Source of the DNA: Stictocephala bisonia
Lineage: Eukaryota; Arthropoda; Insecta; Hemiptera; Membracidae
Assembly (NCBI GenBank): GCA_035578905.1
Contig: JAQJVL010000004.1
Coordinates: forward strand, 8,726,144 to 8,790,143
Direction of reading: 5' to 3'
Length of the DNA: 64,000 nt
Shown: positions 12,875 through 24,890 of the stretch, in pieces
How the letters are laid out: each line of letters opens with the position of its first letter
Position numbering within the stretch: the first letter of the stretch is position 1
The notes under the pieces: generated by a model
Seen by the model: the letters and a program-made list of their open reading frames with translations, nothing else
Told to the model about the DNA's origin: nothing
Database searches by the model: none
Made by a program: the position numbers and the translations under genes

Positions 12875-13370
12875 CAAATAAACAACATATTTCGAACAAT
12901 ACGGCCCTAACTCTAAGCAAATTATTATTATCTTTCTCATCGTGTAAATGAAACATTCCAAAGGTCACCACATTTCTGAACTGTACGTGCAGTACGTGCT
13001 CGCTTCTGTTTTCAATGAGAACCCGTTCTCTATCTTTAATTTTAATTATAGCCACTCTACTGTAGTAAGTGGGGTGCACACTATGGATAACACTAAGCAA
13101 GCTAGTATCCTCCTCTGTCCTTTAAGTTAATAATGCCTTTAGTACACAACAAACTAACTCACATGCTTATTTTTAAAGGAGAACCCTAACTAAATTTTCA
13201 GAGACAATCACCCAGGAACGGGTTAAATCACTGGACTATTTTCTTCTTCAGATAACCCACTCGTAACCTGGGAACCACACAGTTAAAACACCTGTATATT
13301 TTGTTGCTATTTCCTTGTGAATCAAATTGATTTTTTATAACGATAGTCTATCATGCTTATAGAAATGTTA
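12875..13370. other. Intergenic spacer
   Basis: Overlapping short frames on both strands (12834-13100 and 12948-13130) are mutually exclusive and carry no motif. No feature supported. Confidence 0.55.
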
Positions 13371-15376
13371 CGGGCGCACTTACAAGCCATTCGGTTATCG
13401 AAGTATTATGTGTGCACTCACATGACATACGGTAATCGAAGTATTACGTGTGCACTCACATGACATTCGGTAATCGAAGTATTACGTGTGCACTTACAAG
13501 CCGTACGGTTATCGAAGTTTTATGTGTGCACTCAAAAGACATTCGGTAATCGAAGTATTATGTGTGGACTCACAAGAGATTCGGGAAACGAAGTACTACG
13601 TGTGCACTTACAAGCCATCCCGTAATCGAAGTATTACGTGTGCACTTACAAGCCGTACGGTTATTGAAGTATTATGTGTGCACTCAGAAGACATTCGGTA
13701 ATCGAAGTATTATGTGTGCACTCACAAGAGATTCGGTAATCGAAGTATTATGTGTGGACTCACAAGAGATTCGGTAATCGAAGTATTATGTGTGCACTAA
13801 CAAGAGATTCGGTAATCGAAGTACTACGAGTGCACTTACAAGACATTCGGTATTTGAATTATTATGTGTGCACTCACAAGACATTCGGTTGTCGAAGTAT
13901 TACGTGTGCACTCACAAGCCGTACGGTTATCGAAGTATTATGTGTGCACTCACAAGACATTCGGTAATCGAAGTATTATGTGTAGACTCACAAGAGATTC
14001 GGGAAACGAAGTACTACGTGTGCACTTACAAGCCATCCCGTAATAGAATATATTATGTGTGCACTTACAAGGCGTACGGTTATTGAAGTATTTTGTGTGC
14101 ACTCACAAGACATTCGGTAATCGAAGTACTGCGTGTGCACTTACAAGCGATTCGGTAATCGAAGTATCGTGTGCACTCACAAGCCGTATGGTTATCGAAG
14201 TATTATAAGTACACGCACAAGACTTTCGGCAATCGAAGTATTATGTGTGCACTCACAAGACATTCGGTAATCGAAGTATTATGTGTGCACTCACAAGAGA
14301 TTCGGTAATCGAAGTACTACGTGTGCACTTACAAGACATTCGGTTGTCGAAGTATTACGTGTGCACTCACAAGCCGTACGGTTATCGAAGTAATATGTGT
14401 GCACTCACAAGCCGTACGTTTATCGAAGTATTATGTGTGCACTCACAAGCCGTACGGTTATCGAAGTATTATGTGTGCACTCACAAGTCATTCGGTAATC
14501 GAAGTATTATGTGTAGACTCACAAGAGATTTGGGAAATGAAGTACTACGTGTGCACTTACAAGCCATCCCGTAATCGAAGTATTACGTGTGCACTTACAA
14601 GCCGTACGGTTATTGAAGTATTATGTGTGCACTCACAAGACATTCGGTAATCGAAATACTACGTGTGTACTTACAAGCCATTCGGTAATCGAAGTATCGT
14701 GTGCACTCACAAGCCGTATGGTTATCGAAGTATTATAAGTGCACTCACAAGACTTTCGGTAATCGAAGTATTATGTGTACACTCACAAGACTTTCGGTAA
14801 TCGAAGTACTACGAGTTCACTTACAAGACATTCGGTAATCGAAGTATTATGTGTGCACTCACAGACATTCGGTTGTCGTAGTATTACGTGTGCACTCACA
14901 AGCCGTACGGTTTTCGAAGTAATATGTGTGCACTCACAAGCCGTACGGTTATTGAAGTATTACGTCTGCACTCACAAGCCGTACGGTTATCGAAGTATTA
15001 TGTGTGCACTCACAAGCCGTACGGTAATTGAAGTATTATGTGTGCACTCACAAGAGATTCGGTAATCGAAGTACTACGAGTGCACTTACAAGACATTTGG
15101 TAATTGAAGTATTATGTGTGCACTCACATAACATTCGGTTGTCAAAGTATTACGTGTGCACTCACAAGCCGTACGGTTATAGAAGTATTAGATGTGCACT
15201 TTCAAGCCATATATGGTTATCGAAATATTTTATTATAGTCATAAGGTTTATTTAAAATAATTTATGCACTTACATGCCGTATGATTGTTCAAGTATTATA
15301 GGGCCAATTACAGGCCCTATGGTTATTGATGTATTATTGGTGCACTCATGAGCTGTACGGTTATTGAAGTATTACG
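13371..15376. repeat. 38-bp tandem minisatellite, about 52 copies
   Basis: Head-to-tail copies of a 38-base unit: TATTAYGTGTGCACTCACAA followed by a variable half (GCCGTACGGTTATCGAAG, GACATTCGGTAATCGAAG or GAGATTCGGTAATCGAAG). Each unit holds GTGCAC, and one variant holds the palindrome CCGTACGG. The last four or five copies (15190-15376) are degenerate. The short overlapping open frames throughout are translations of the repeat, not genes. The array abuts the LINE relic that starts at 15381. Confidence 0.97.
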
Positions 15377-15380
15377 GGAA

Positions 15381-16545
15381 GTCGTTCGCATGCATATCTC
15401 CTATGGGGCTCTTGTGTGGAACAAGGTTTGTCAGAGCTCGACGAGTAATAAGCTTGCTAGTCTTCAAATACTAGCATGATAACTATAACGGGTGCTTTTT
15501 CAAGCACACCTACGTCATCACTCGAAGTGCTGCTTAAAATAGGTAGGTTAAGGTCACTACTTCCACTTGAGCTGAACCCCACATTGGAGGCCTGGAAGGC
15601 AGCCTGAAAGCTGAACAGTGCAGGTAAGCTAATGAGGAGCAGATATAAATCTGGCCACTAGTGAGCCATTGAAAATAAACAGCAGGGCAGAACATTACAC
15701 ATGGTACCAGATGTCATGGACGTAAAAATTGTTTTCTCAAGACCATACCTGATCAAGATCGAATCCAGAGAGAACTGGAGACCTAAGGCAGCAACGATTC
15801 CATCACCAACAGAAGTCGTCTGGTGCACAGATGTTCTGTCATGGGCTGGGTATGGGGTCTACTTTCCCTCTAATGGGACTCGCCTATTGGACAATCTGAG
15901 TAGGTGCTGTACGATCTACTAGGCCGAGATCTTTGCCATCTTTGACTCCTGATAATTTACTAGTCTCACTCGTATTTTCAAACTCTGTGAACCCTAGCTC
16001 ATCTCAATACTGTATGTTCAATTTAGGTGGGTTCTAGGGGACAGTTGTCTCATAGGCAACGAAGAGGCTGATCTCCTCGCTATGATAGCGGTATCTCCAT
16101 TCGTAAGGCCCAAACTAGTATGTGGTATTGGAATAACCACAGCCAAGGCTCAAATACCGTGGCCTGAAATGGTCACCAAATCTGATGGCAGTGCTTTCAA
16201 TATCAATTCCTCTGAAAATCTCTGGAGAGGTTACTCAAACCTATGCTAACCAGATCACTCACCACCAAGAATTGAAATGACATCAGGTTGATGATTGTTT
16301 TCACTACCAGACACGGCCACTTCAGGAAATATCTGGTTACAATAGATATCTACAGAGAAAACATTAATTGCTTTGTGGTGAAACTCTTAAGTCTGCCAAA
16401 CACCTGTTGACTGAGTGCAAAGCTATAAGGAGAAGGACAATTTTCAAGGTTGAGATCTTAGAGGAAATAATGGTACCTAGTTTGGGGAAAAGATTTTACA
16501 GTTTGTTAAACCGCTTTGAATACGTACTCCATTATAGTAGATAAC
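15381..16545 (+). pseudogene. R1/jockey-type LINE ORF2 C-terminal relic with RNase H
   Basis: Plus-strand broken frames show the end of a reverse transcriptase (MHISYGALVWNK, 15390-15425) and then an RNase H-like domain. Its landmarks are VVWCTDVLSWAGYGVYFP (15817-15870, first acidic residue at CTD), AEIFAIFDS (15923-15949, second acidic position) and SCLIGNEEADLLAM (16042-16083, third acidic residue). A C-terminal Arg/His/Cys region follows (TRHGHFRKYL near 16312, then a CxxxK...HLLTEC-like stretch near 16400). Frameshifts and stops separate these. The 5' end is truncated directly at the edge of the 38-bp array. RNase H in this position points to the R1/I/jockey group; the clade is not certain. 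Confidence 0.85.
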
Positions 16546-16556
16546 AATGGGTAATA

Positions 16557-16732
16557 TAAATTAGGTTTCCTCATTGCACTTTGTCACGTCTAATCGTGAA
16601 TTGTATATAAAAATGTTGAATTAAGTCCAACAATAGATATCAGAGAGAATATTTTGGTTCAAATAGAGAACAGTGTTTAGTTGCTACTATATTAGTTTGT
16701 ATAGGCTATTATATTAATCATTATAAGTTGAC
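16557..16732. repeat. 176-bp dispersed direct repeat, copy B
   Basis: Second copy of the sequence at 12699-12874 (about 97% identical by eye). It begins 11 bases after the LINE relic, so it could be that element's 3' untranslated region, but copy A has no LINE coding sequence beside it. Confidence 0.9.
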
Positions 16733-17521
16733 TAATAAATCCAAGGTCGAAGTGCAATCTGGGAATGGCCTCAGAGTTATTATTTTCCCTTAACAAACTA
16801 AAACTAACTAAACTAAATAGGCAATTTTTACGTAAGTAAGTAAAAGTTTACTAGGTATAACTTACCAAGTACCTACGTAAGTTTTGTTCGATTGAGAAAT
16901 ATTAATTAGGTCATATAGTTCCTGGCCCTTCATAAGAAAAATACAAAAGCTGTTCCGATGTTAAAATCATATACTAAGGCCATCCAACCGCTGAACGGTG
17001 TGTATTCATTTGTTTTATTCGTCACACCTGTTTTGATTATAAGCCACTATATGAAAGACTTGTTATCATATTTTCCCAATTATTCCGCTGTACGTCGATT
17101 TGGAATCGTTACAACATGACTACTTCCCACGCTGAAAAACATCACAAGGTGCAAAGAAAAGCCCAATGATTCAAGATGCAACAAATTCAAGATTTCTCAA
17201 AACATAAAGGCGTATATAATAGGTAGACTGTAAAATAATTTTACGAAGTGTTCCTCTTTATAATCGGTAGAGAATTTCAAATGGGGTTGCAAAAAGCCTG
17301 TGCAATAAACATACTTTTTAAATGCGTAAAAATATGTTACAGAAATAAAGTAAAAGAAATTAAAAAAACAAAACTAAAACATACATTCTTATGAAAATTT
17401 TGAAGAGACTATTCTATACGCCTAAAGTGTGGTTTTATTGAGTATTATCATACGTGCAGTAGGTGGGTATGATGATCTCTGGTGGGTAATACTTGTCTCT
17501 GGGTAGGTGGGAGGACTTGAA
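16733..17521. other. Intergenic spacer
   Basis: No gene. The last 80 bases (17441-17521) have several GGTGGGTA motifs and may be a decayed relative of the G-rich minisatellite family found at 38104-38995. Confidence 0.5.
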
Positions 17522-20244
17522 GGGGTCGGCCATGTTTTGGGTGAAAAATTTAGATTTTAATATTTTCTGCTTATTTTGTTCTACAGTTATTTAGGATTAA
17601 AATTATGTCTTAATTTTTGTTTTATGTTATGTAGTTTTCATTTGATAAATTATTTAGTAATTGCTGGCACCTAAGTACCTCACACTTAGACAGCTCCAGC
17701 GCGCTGCCAGATGTAATATCATAACAGTTTATATAGTAACAGTGCTGTTCTCTTTGTATTTGTTTTGTTGTCTTTGGCAGACATTGTAAGCATATGAAAC
17801 TGACATTTATATTTTAGCTAAATCAGCTGTATTAGAAGAAGATGATTTTAGTTTGTTGTTTGAGGTTCTAATGTGATTGATAATTGTGAATTGTTATTAG
17901 TTTTGTTTACATAACTAATTTTTGATCAGGATGCCTAGATTGAAACTGAAGAAACGAAAATCCATTTTAATGGTACACAAAAGCGGAATGTGAAACAAAA
18001 TAGTAGGTCTAGTTATGTAAGCCCTCAGACAAGTTCAAGTGTGGTTGATCTAGGCCTACCTACAACCAGTGCTAACGTAGACTCTGATGCTAGTGCTCAT
18101 AAAACAAAATAGTAGGTCTAGTGATATAAGCCCTCAGACAAGTTCAAGTGTGGTTGATCTAGGCCTACCTACAACCAGTGCTAACCTAGACTCTGATGCT
18201 AGTGCTCATAAAACCAAAGTAAGTACTTCAAAAAAGAAGCTTTCCCCATACTTACAGAATTATAAACGTTATACTGAGAGTGAAACTTGCTACGACATTG
18301 TAAATTTGTCCAGTCTAGAAGCACTTATGTCAAATATTGCAGTTTGTACTAAGTGTAAAGGCGCACTGTCGATTAGCACAAGTGATAGATTAGGACTTAG
18401 TGTTAGAATTATTATAAGGTGTACTTCATGTGGCTTTTAAGTATCTTCAAATAACAGAAAAAAAATAATCAATGGTAGGATGGAAGTAAACGTTCGATCA
18501 GTTTATGCTTTTTGATGTATAGGAAAAGGCGAACAATCTGCGAGAACATTTTGTGCTATGATGAACTTGCCTAGGCCTATAACTTTTAAAATATATAATA
18601 AGATGCTTTCTTCAGCAGCAAGTGATGTGTGCACAGACTCAATGACAGAAGCTGCAGAAGAGTGTCTTAGAGAAAACGATGGTGACAAAGATGTGACAGT
18701 AATTTTTGATGGATCTTCAGTGGTTTTTCAGTCACTAAATGGCGTTGTTACATTAATGCCTGCTAATACAGGGAAGGTTGTTGATGTGAGAGTGTACAGC
18801 AAGTTTTGTCAATGTAAGAACAGATTGAAAAAGGAGCATGATTTAGAGAGATGTGAAGCCAAATTTAATGGTTCAAGTGGTAACATGGAAGTGGCAGGGG
18901 TTGTCGATATGTATTATCAATCCATTCTAACAAGAAATCTTAGGTATAAGTTCTATCTGGGAGATGGAGACAAGGCTGCCTATCCCACAGTAGTAAAAGA
19001 AGATCCCTATGGTTCAGATTGTCAGGTACAAAAACTGGATTGTGTAGGCCATGTGAAAAAAAGGATGGGAGCTCGGTTGAGAAAACTAAAGGATAGTTGG
19101 GGGAAAAAGACTCTTTCTGATGGTAAAACCTTAGATGGTCGAGGTAGGCTTACTAATGAAATGATTTTAGAAATTCAAACCTATTATGGGCTTGCCATAA
19201 TTAGAAACACAGATAGCTTACAAGGAATGAAACAAGCTGTATGGGCTACTTACTATCATTTGATTTCTACAAATGAGTCACCGTCTCATGGTTTGTGCCA
19301 CAAAGACAATGAAAGCTGGTGCAAATATCAGAAATCCATTCTGGAAAATAAAACCTATGACCACAACTATTATCACAGTCATTTACCTGTAGCTGTAATG
19401 GAGATGATAAAGCCTATCTTCAAATACCTAAGTAATGAGCAGCTTTTGAAGAAGTGCCTCCATGGCGGGACACAGAATCAGAATGAGTCTCTAAATAATA
19501 TTATTTGGTCTCGAGTACCAAAATCAACTTTTGTTATGAAGAATACCCTACAACTTGGAGTGTTTGAAGCTGTAGCATCATATAACAAAGGAAATATAGT
19601 CAAATGTTACAGTCTAGAGAAGTGTGGAATTGATCCGGGGTCTTAGGTGTGTCCGTGAAATGAAGTTTCAAGATGAACTAAGAAGTAAAAAATCAGAAAA
19701 ATCTCAGCAAGAAATTGAAATAAAATGTAGAAAAAAATCTGTCCATAGCAAAGAAGAGGCTGCAAGATGAATATGAAGCCATGGAAGACCCAGAAAACTC
19801 TGCATATGGTGCTGGAATGCATTAAAAGTAAGCTTTCATAATCTGCCTGTTATTATCAAATAAAACGTGCTTTTCCGAAAATGGATATTTTTTAGATATA
19901 GGTACATATATCTCAGGAACCATAAGAGATATCTCAATAATTTTTTTGTTTTGCTCCCCATATTCTGTTTAGTAAAATGAATTGAGGAAATTCTATTATC
20001 TATTATACATATTTTGATTTATTTTTTTGAAAATATATATTGATCGAGGATTTTTAGTTGCATTTTGAAAAATTAACAAAAAATCAACTAATACTTATTT
20101 TTTAAATTTATCAATTTAAATCATACTTAAAAATGTGCATTTCATAATAACATCAAAATAAAAACAATATCTTTGTTAATTTTTGAGAAAAATGTACCTT
20201 AATTAGGCCTAAATAACATTGGAAGATAGGGCTGGCCGACCCCC
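17522..20244 (+). mobile_element. Mutator-like DNA transposon
   Basis: The left end GGGGTCGGCCA (17522-17532) is the reverse complement of TGGCCGACCCC near the right end (20233-20243), forming a short GC-rich terminal inverted repeat around 2.7 kb. Inside is a single transposase pseudogene on the plus strand (17931-19825) and AT-rich flanks. The flanks share a short CTTGA motif next to the termini, but I could not define a convincing 8-9 bp target duplication. Termini plus transposase type support a MULE-class element. Confidence 0.75.
17931..19825 (+). pseudogene. Mutator-like transposase, frameshifted
   Basis: The main open frame (18558-19646, 362 codons) carries the landmarks of the metazoan Mutator-like transposase domain: VIFDGSS (Asp51 of that frame), FYLGDGDKAAY (Asp136/Asp138), DCVGHVKKRMG, DGRGRL, SWCKY, and TQNQNESLNNIIW (Glu310), a plausible DDE set. 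Upstream, 18087-18440 encodes a Cys-rich stretch (VCTKCKG...IRCTSCGF), probably a zinc-binding N-terminal part. A frameshift near 18440 and a TGA in the VYAF-stop-CIGKG segment near 18513 separate the two. After the stop at 19644 a shifted frame continues to a C-terminus ending AYGAGMH at 19825. A 109-base tandem duplication (18001/18110) further disrupts the N-terminus. The start is taken at ATG 17931 by position only. The element is inactive as it stands. Confidence 0.85.
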
Positions 20245-22115
20245 CTTGACACGTAACATCGAGCGTGTGTGCGTGCGGGTGTGAATGTCGTAAGTATTAC
20301 GTGAGATAGGTGTCTTTAGATAGGTGGGTGGGTTATAACACCCTTTATGGGTGGTGCTTTAACGTGCACTTTCTGTAATTTAATGAACACTCATTTTTTT
20401 ACAGAATTTATATTTTATCAACTCTTTAAATACACCTTATTCAAATTCTATTATTACGTTATTTTTTATAACTGGTAACTTGAAATTGTTGTTTGTACTG
20501 GTTTTTTAATCATCATAAAACATTAGTAATCTGAAATAATCTCATATTCTTCAGCTAAATACTTGATAAAAACAACTGTATCTGGCAGATTGTTGGCCCA
20601 GAGAGAGCATTAAATTTTCTTTTAACTATTAATATTCAAATTATTACCACGACCTCAATGAGACTTTCACAATACATCGCATAAACAGTCGTAATTATAA
20701 ATATTAAGGGAAAGCTTATTTAATCCCAAATGTGACAATAAAACTACGAAAACAGTCAACTCTGTCCAATACTAAGACAAAACACGTTTCCCATTGTTGT
20801 CTTTACCAACTGTATTTCGATTGGTATATACGACCCGGGGTTCTACACCCAAACGCCGTAGAACCAGTTCATCAAAATGACAAAACCTATATCTTGATCA
20901 TCAACTTCAAAGCAGCGCCCACACTAGTACTTCCCTGTGGCACTACCCTAGAACGAAACACATTTGATTGCTACTGTAGTTCAAAACCATAATGTTTTTG
21001 ATTCCTGATTTATTTGCATGTTAAACCTATCAAAAAGCTAATCAAACAGTTTACTACTGTATTCCACTGGAAAGCTATTTTGTATGTAAAAATAATTTTA
21101 TCAGAATTTTTAATGTTACATTAAAAATTTCAACAGAACCAAGTGTTTTTATAAATAATCCTCCCATTGGGTTTGTTATTGATGTAAAAATATGGGGAAG
21201 CAATGTACAGTTACACATATTTTGTGTTCATATGGTAGGTTTGAGCCATGCTTAATTTTGTGTATTAATTTAACCAGTGATTACTGACCAATGATTTTAA
21301 AATTAGATAAAATATTATATTAACATATTGAAATATACAGGGTGTCTAAAATTAGCATATTTTTATAAGTACTTAACAAGTGGTGATATATCTGTAAATT
21401 CCACACCCAAATTAAAATTAATGTTAGAAAATGACTTTTAAGTAATTGGTTTGATAGATTAAATTAATTCTTACGGAATAAGCGATAATTCAGGTGGAGT
21501 TAGTAAAATACCCAAGTTCAAATCCAAGAGAATTCAAAGTCAAATATGCCTCAGCATATCGGGAATTGTCGTCATTAGCACGTGAGCTATTGCACGTTTA
21601 TACTGTTTTATTTTATTTATTGAGAACTAATGCTGATGATCATTTTCATAAACATGGACTAGTAATTAGGATGTAGTACGTAGAGTAGATTTTCCCTCTT
21701 GAAGAAATTGTTTCCCCTAAAACACGTTTAATTAGAATGTGATCCAAGAGTACAAGGGAGGACACAATTCAATGACCTGTGAAGGGTACTTTAGTCTTGA
21801 ACCACGCCAACCGTCATGTGAGAGTACTAACACCCGCTTGTCCACATATCACATCATGTAAGAGTACTTATTGTGACACAATCCAACCATGCTGTGAAGA
21901 GCACTGATGGTAAACTAACCCAACCATCTACGAATTGTACCTATTGCACACCACCCTTCCGTGGTCACATATTTTCTTACAAAATTTTTCAATGACAGCA
22001 AGTTTGTATGTAACATTGTTTCTTTCTTAAATATTCAAAGTCAATCTATAGAAAATAATATAGAGCTCTTGTATAACTGCTTAATTGAGTTACTTATGTT
22101 GATAGTTATTGCACA
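20245..22115. other. AT-rich intergenic stretch
   Basis: Contains a solitary TATACAGGGTGTCTAAAATT motif at 21340-21360, similar to insect DNA-transposon termini, without a visible partner. The 20732-20992 frame has no recognisable motif. A minus-strand VPQGS peptide near 20935 resembles a reverse-transcriptase motif but has no supporting context. Confidence 0.5.
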
Positions 22116-22380
22116 TACAGGGTGGAAAAATATGTAAACACTATCATAACAACGTTATTTGTTTCAATAGATTATTCGATAATTTATTTTTTTATATATA
22201 ATTTTGTCCCATAAAGTATATTTTTTTATCTTAATAATTTACTTGAAACTGTTAAATAGCGGATAAATAAATTGTTGAAATTAGTTTATTTGAAATTCAA
22301 ATAGCCGCAACTTTGGAAAGGGTAATGTCCGGTTTGTGTCAATTAATTTCTTTGAATAAACCTTTCATTTATTCATGGTT

Positions 22381-23490
22381 TAGGCTTATTTATAGACTTC
22401 TCCAAAGCGTTTAATACCATAGAACATAATACAATTATTTCAGCCTTGTATAGCATGAGAGTGAGGGGTTCCTATTTAAGCTGGCTTAAGAGTTATCTCG
22501 AAAACAGGAAGACTGTAGTAAAATTATTCAACACAATTATTAACGGAAAGTCTATTAACTATGGAGTGCCACAGGGAAGCCAGCTGGGTCCTGATCTGTT
22601 TATTATTTACTTAAATGAGATACTTAGCAAAATAAAAAAAATTTTATGTATGGGCCTATGCTGATGATATTTTGATATTATCTGTGAGTAAAGAATTAAA
22701 AATGGCTGAAATAAACCTGCAAACTCACTTTAATATTTTCTTTAAATGGGCTCATGATAACGGATTAGTTATAAACAGCCAGAAAACCTGTTTAATGCAT
22801 TTTCGCCAAAAAAACATGAAGTTCAATGGTAATTTTTCAATTAAGTATCATAATTGTAAGTTTTTACAAGGTCTAGAACAATTTAATTGTGAAAATATAA
22901 GTTTAGTAGAGAAAACAAAATATTTAGGTTCGACAGTCGATAATAAATTATCTTGGAGGGAGCAAGTAACAGAACTGCATAAGAAACTAACCCCTGGTGT
23001 AGCAATGGCGTATAAAGTAAAGAATAAGATAAATAAAACGGTTAAAGTGAGTGCCTATGAAGCCCTCATAGAATGAAATATAAGATATGGAATATCAGTA
23101 TGGGGAACTGCAGCTGAATGTCATATAAATATTATTAGGACACTGCAAAGAAAATGCTTAAAAGTTCTTTACAGAAATAATGATGGGCTGGACCTGGATG
23201 AGGTTTTTGAAAGAGAACAAAATGAATTCATGGGACAGTTATCACCAAAGGGACTATATGTGTTAAGTATAATGCTTAAATATTTTGGAGAGAGTGAGTA
23301 GAAAAACTAATATAGCAGAAACTTTTAAACAAGAAAAGTAATTAAATATGTCACTCCAACTCCCCGTACATCCTTTGGAAAAAGATTACCTAATTGTGTT
23401 GATCCTCACCTATATTTAACCAATTACCTGATGAACTGGAAAACACTGATAGTTTTAATAAATTTAAGAAAAAAATATAAATTTATGGTT
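22381..23490 (+). pseudogene. LINE reverse transcriptase, 5'-truncated and frameshifted
   Basis: Translation shows GLFIDFSKAFNTIEHN (first catalytic Asp), SWLKSYLENRKTVVK, INYGVPQGSQLGPDLFIIYL, then in a shifted frame AYADDILILSV (catalytic Asp pair). Next come the palm/thumb NGLVINSQKTCLMHF, KYLGSTVDNKLSWREQV, and after a TGA at 23074 IRYGISVWGTAAE with the LQRKCLKVLYR basic stretch. This is the full order from motif 3 to the C-terminus of a jockey/CR1-superfamily RT. The frameshift lies in an A/T-rich run near 22630-22650, immediately before YADD. Endonuclease and ORF1 are absent. The element cannot encode a working enzyme. Confidence 0.92.
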
Positions 23491-24111
23491 ATGGGTCTGG
23501 GCCATTATTGTGAGAAATATATTAACTATTCAATAGTTACTATCATAAGTAGGCCTAAATCAAAGACCTAAACAAATCTTGGCTCATTTGTCTTTGCTCT
23601 CACTCATTTTTTGCAGTGAAACATAATGACTTTAACAGAAGTGTCTAATTAACAGATTTACTATTTCTTTTAATTATTCATAATAGTTATTAAAGCGGTT
23701 ACCTGAAAGTAGAATTCCATACAACTCTTTTCTTATTGTAATTTTTTCTAATACACTAACAGAAAACACTGTAGCTTAGAGATGTACAACTGGACCAAGA
23801 TTTATATCAGCCACCAACACACAAAACCACTTCACTGCACCAGATGTAACATTTTTGCTTAACAAATAACTTAAACTTTTGCGCGCTGTACTATTTGATT
23901 ACACTATACTGTAACGCTCAACTATTTCACTGATGTGCAAAGACTTTTTGATGAGAAATAAAGAACTCTCAATGATGAGACAATAATTTAGGCTACTTTC
24001 AATAGGAGCTGTGTACTGCAGACAAATTTTGTCCTCTTACTTCTCTTTCATTGGGAATCACTATTTTAGTAAAATTACCTTAAAAAAATGACATGTTTAA
24101 CTTATTTGAAC

Positions 24112-24112
<1 letters not shown>

Positions 24113-24163
<51 letters not shown>
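24113..24163. repeat. (TA)n microsatellite followed by poly-T
   Basis: Sixteen or so TA repeats run into 17 T. It lies within the 3' region of the LINE. Confidence 0.9.
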
Positions 24164-24164
<1 letters not shown>

Positions 24165-24890
24165 ACATGGTAGATAGGTTATGTTTCCATTTAAGGTTAT
24201 GTTTATAACAGATCATAGTTAGTTGAGGTTGATGCCCCCTCCCATTTAGAATGTAAGAGGGGTCAACATAGAGTGTATTAATTAATTGTTGTTGCTTTTT
24301 TATTATTGTTATTTTTTTATTATTAGTATTTATTGCAGTTAATTGCATGTTTGTTGTTGTTTGTTACTGGTGTTTTTTTATATTTTTTAATGTTGTATTA
24401 CATTAAAGAATCACTGCCATATTTTTGTAACAGTTGTATTTTACAATGTAAGGATAGTATAACTTAAGCATTTATATTTAATAAAATTAGTTGGACAAAT
24501 TTAGTATTTATATTATATAGCAAATACCTAAAATGTTAAGTATTTAGGTGTCTGCCCTAAACCACTACTAAGCTTGTTTAATGTAGGGAAAAAGGAAAAT
24601 TATTTATGTAATTATTGGACTCCATGGACAAGTGCTGCGTAATTTGGTGAGGCCACTGTTGTTAATTCTTGTACTCATTAAATAAATAAAAATTTGATAC
24701 CAAAACTCGACCTAGGCTTACACTGAAATTGTTTTCAACTTCTCGTGGGCCGTCCCTCTGAATAGATGAAATGTCGCTAATGGCATCAAAAAGTATGTTC
24801 TTTTTAATTATAACCATGTATAAGATTTCACTTTTACAAGTGAAGTCATACAAAAATAAAAGAGTTTCCATATTTTTTTTACATCCTGTA

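Larger units (their letters stand above)
22381..24690 (+). mobile_element. LINE inserted into a MITE
   Basis: Everything between the two halves of the host MITE. It begins inside the reverse-transcriptase domain (5'-truncated) and ends with an A/T-rich tail (CATTAAATAAATAAAAATTT, 24676-24695). About 1.1 kb after the RT frame is non-coding and includes a (TA)n-T tract at 24113. The exact target duplication is unclear because both junctions are AT-rich. Confidence 0.75.
22116..24890. mobile_element. TACAGGGTGG-terminus MITE, copy 1, split by a LINE
   Basis: The left terminus TACAGGGTGGAAAAATATG (22116) is partly inverted-repeated at 24861-24890 (ATATTTTTTTTACATCCTGTA). The left 265 bases (22116-22380) and right 200 bases (about 24690-24890) are together colinear with one uninterrupted copy at 57889-58354 in the opposite orientation. 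Shared blocks include ACAACGTTATTTGTTT, GTTGAAATTAGTT and CTTCTCGTGGGCCGTCC. The intervening 2.3 kb is a LINE. TA at both ends fits a Tc1/mariner-type target duplication. No coding capacity. Confidence 0.8.

Noticed and set aside
13486..15255. Chain of 70-110 codon frames in 13.4-15.3 kb
   Set aside because: All are overlapping translations of the 38-bp unit in successive frames.
12699..16732. LTR retrotransposon with 176-bp LTRs
   Set aside because: The repeats lack TG...CA ends; the internal part is a minisatellite and a non-LTR RT tail, with no primer-binding site, protease or integrase.
20732..20992. RT remnant suggested by a minus-strand VPQGS peptide
   Set aside because: No other RT motif in order or in any frame nearby; five residues are not enough.
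22381..23490. Programmed frameshift before YADD in the LINE
   Set aside because: No slippery site with downstream structure is evident, and the same frame has a later in-frame stop; decay in an A/T run is the simpler explanation.
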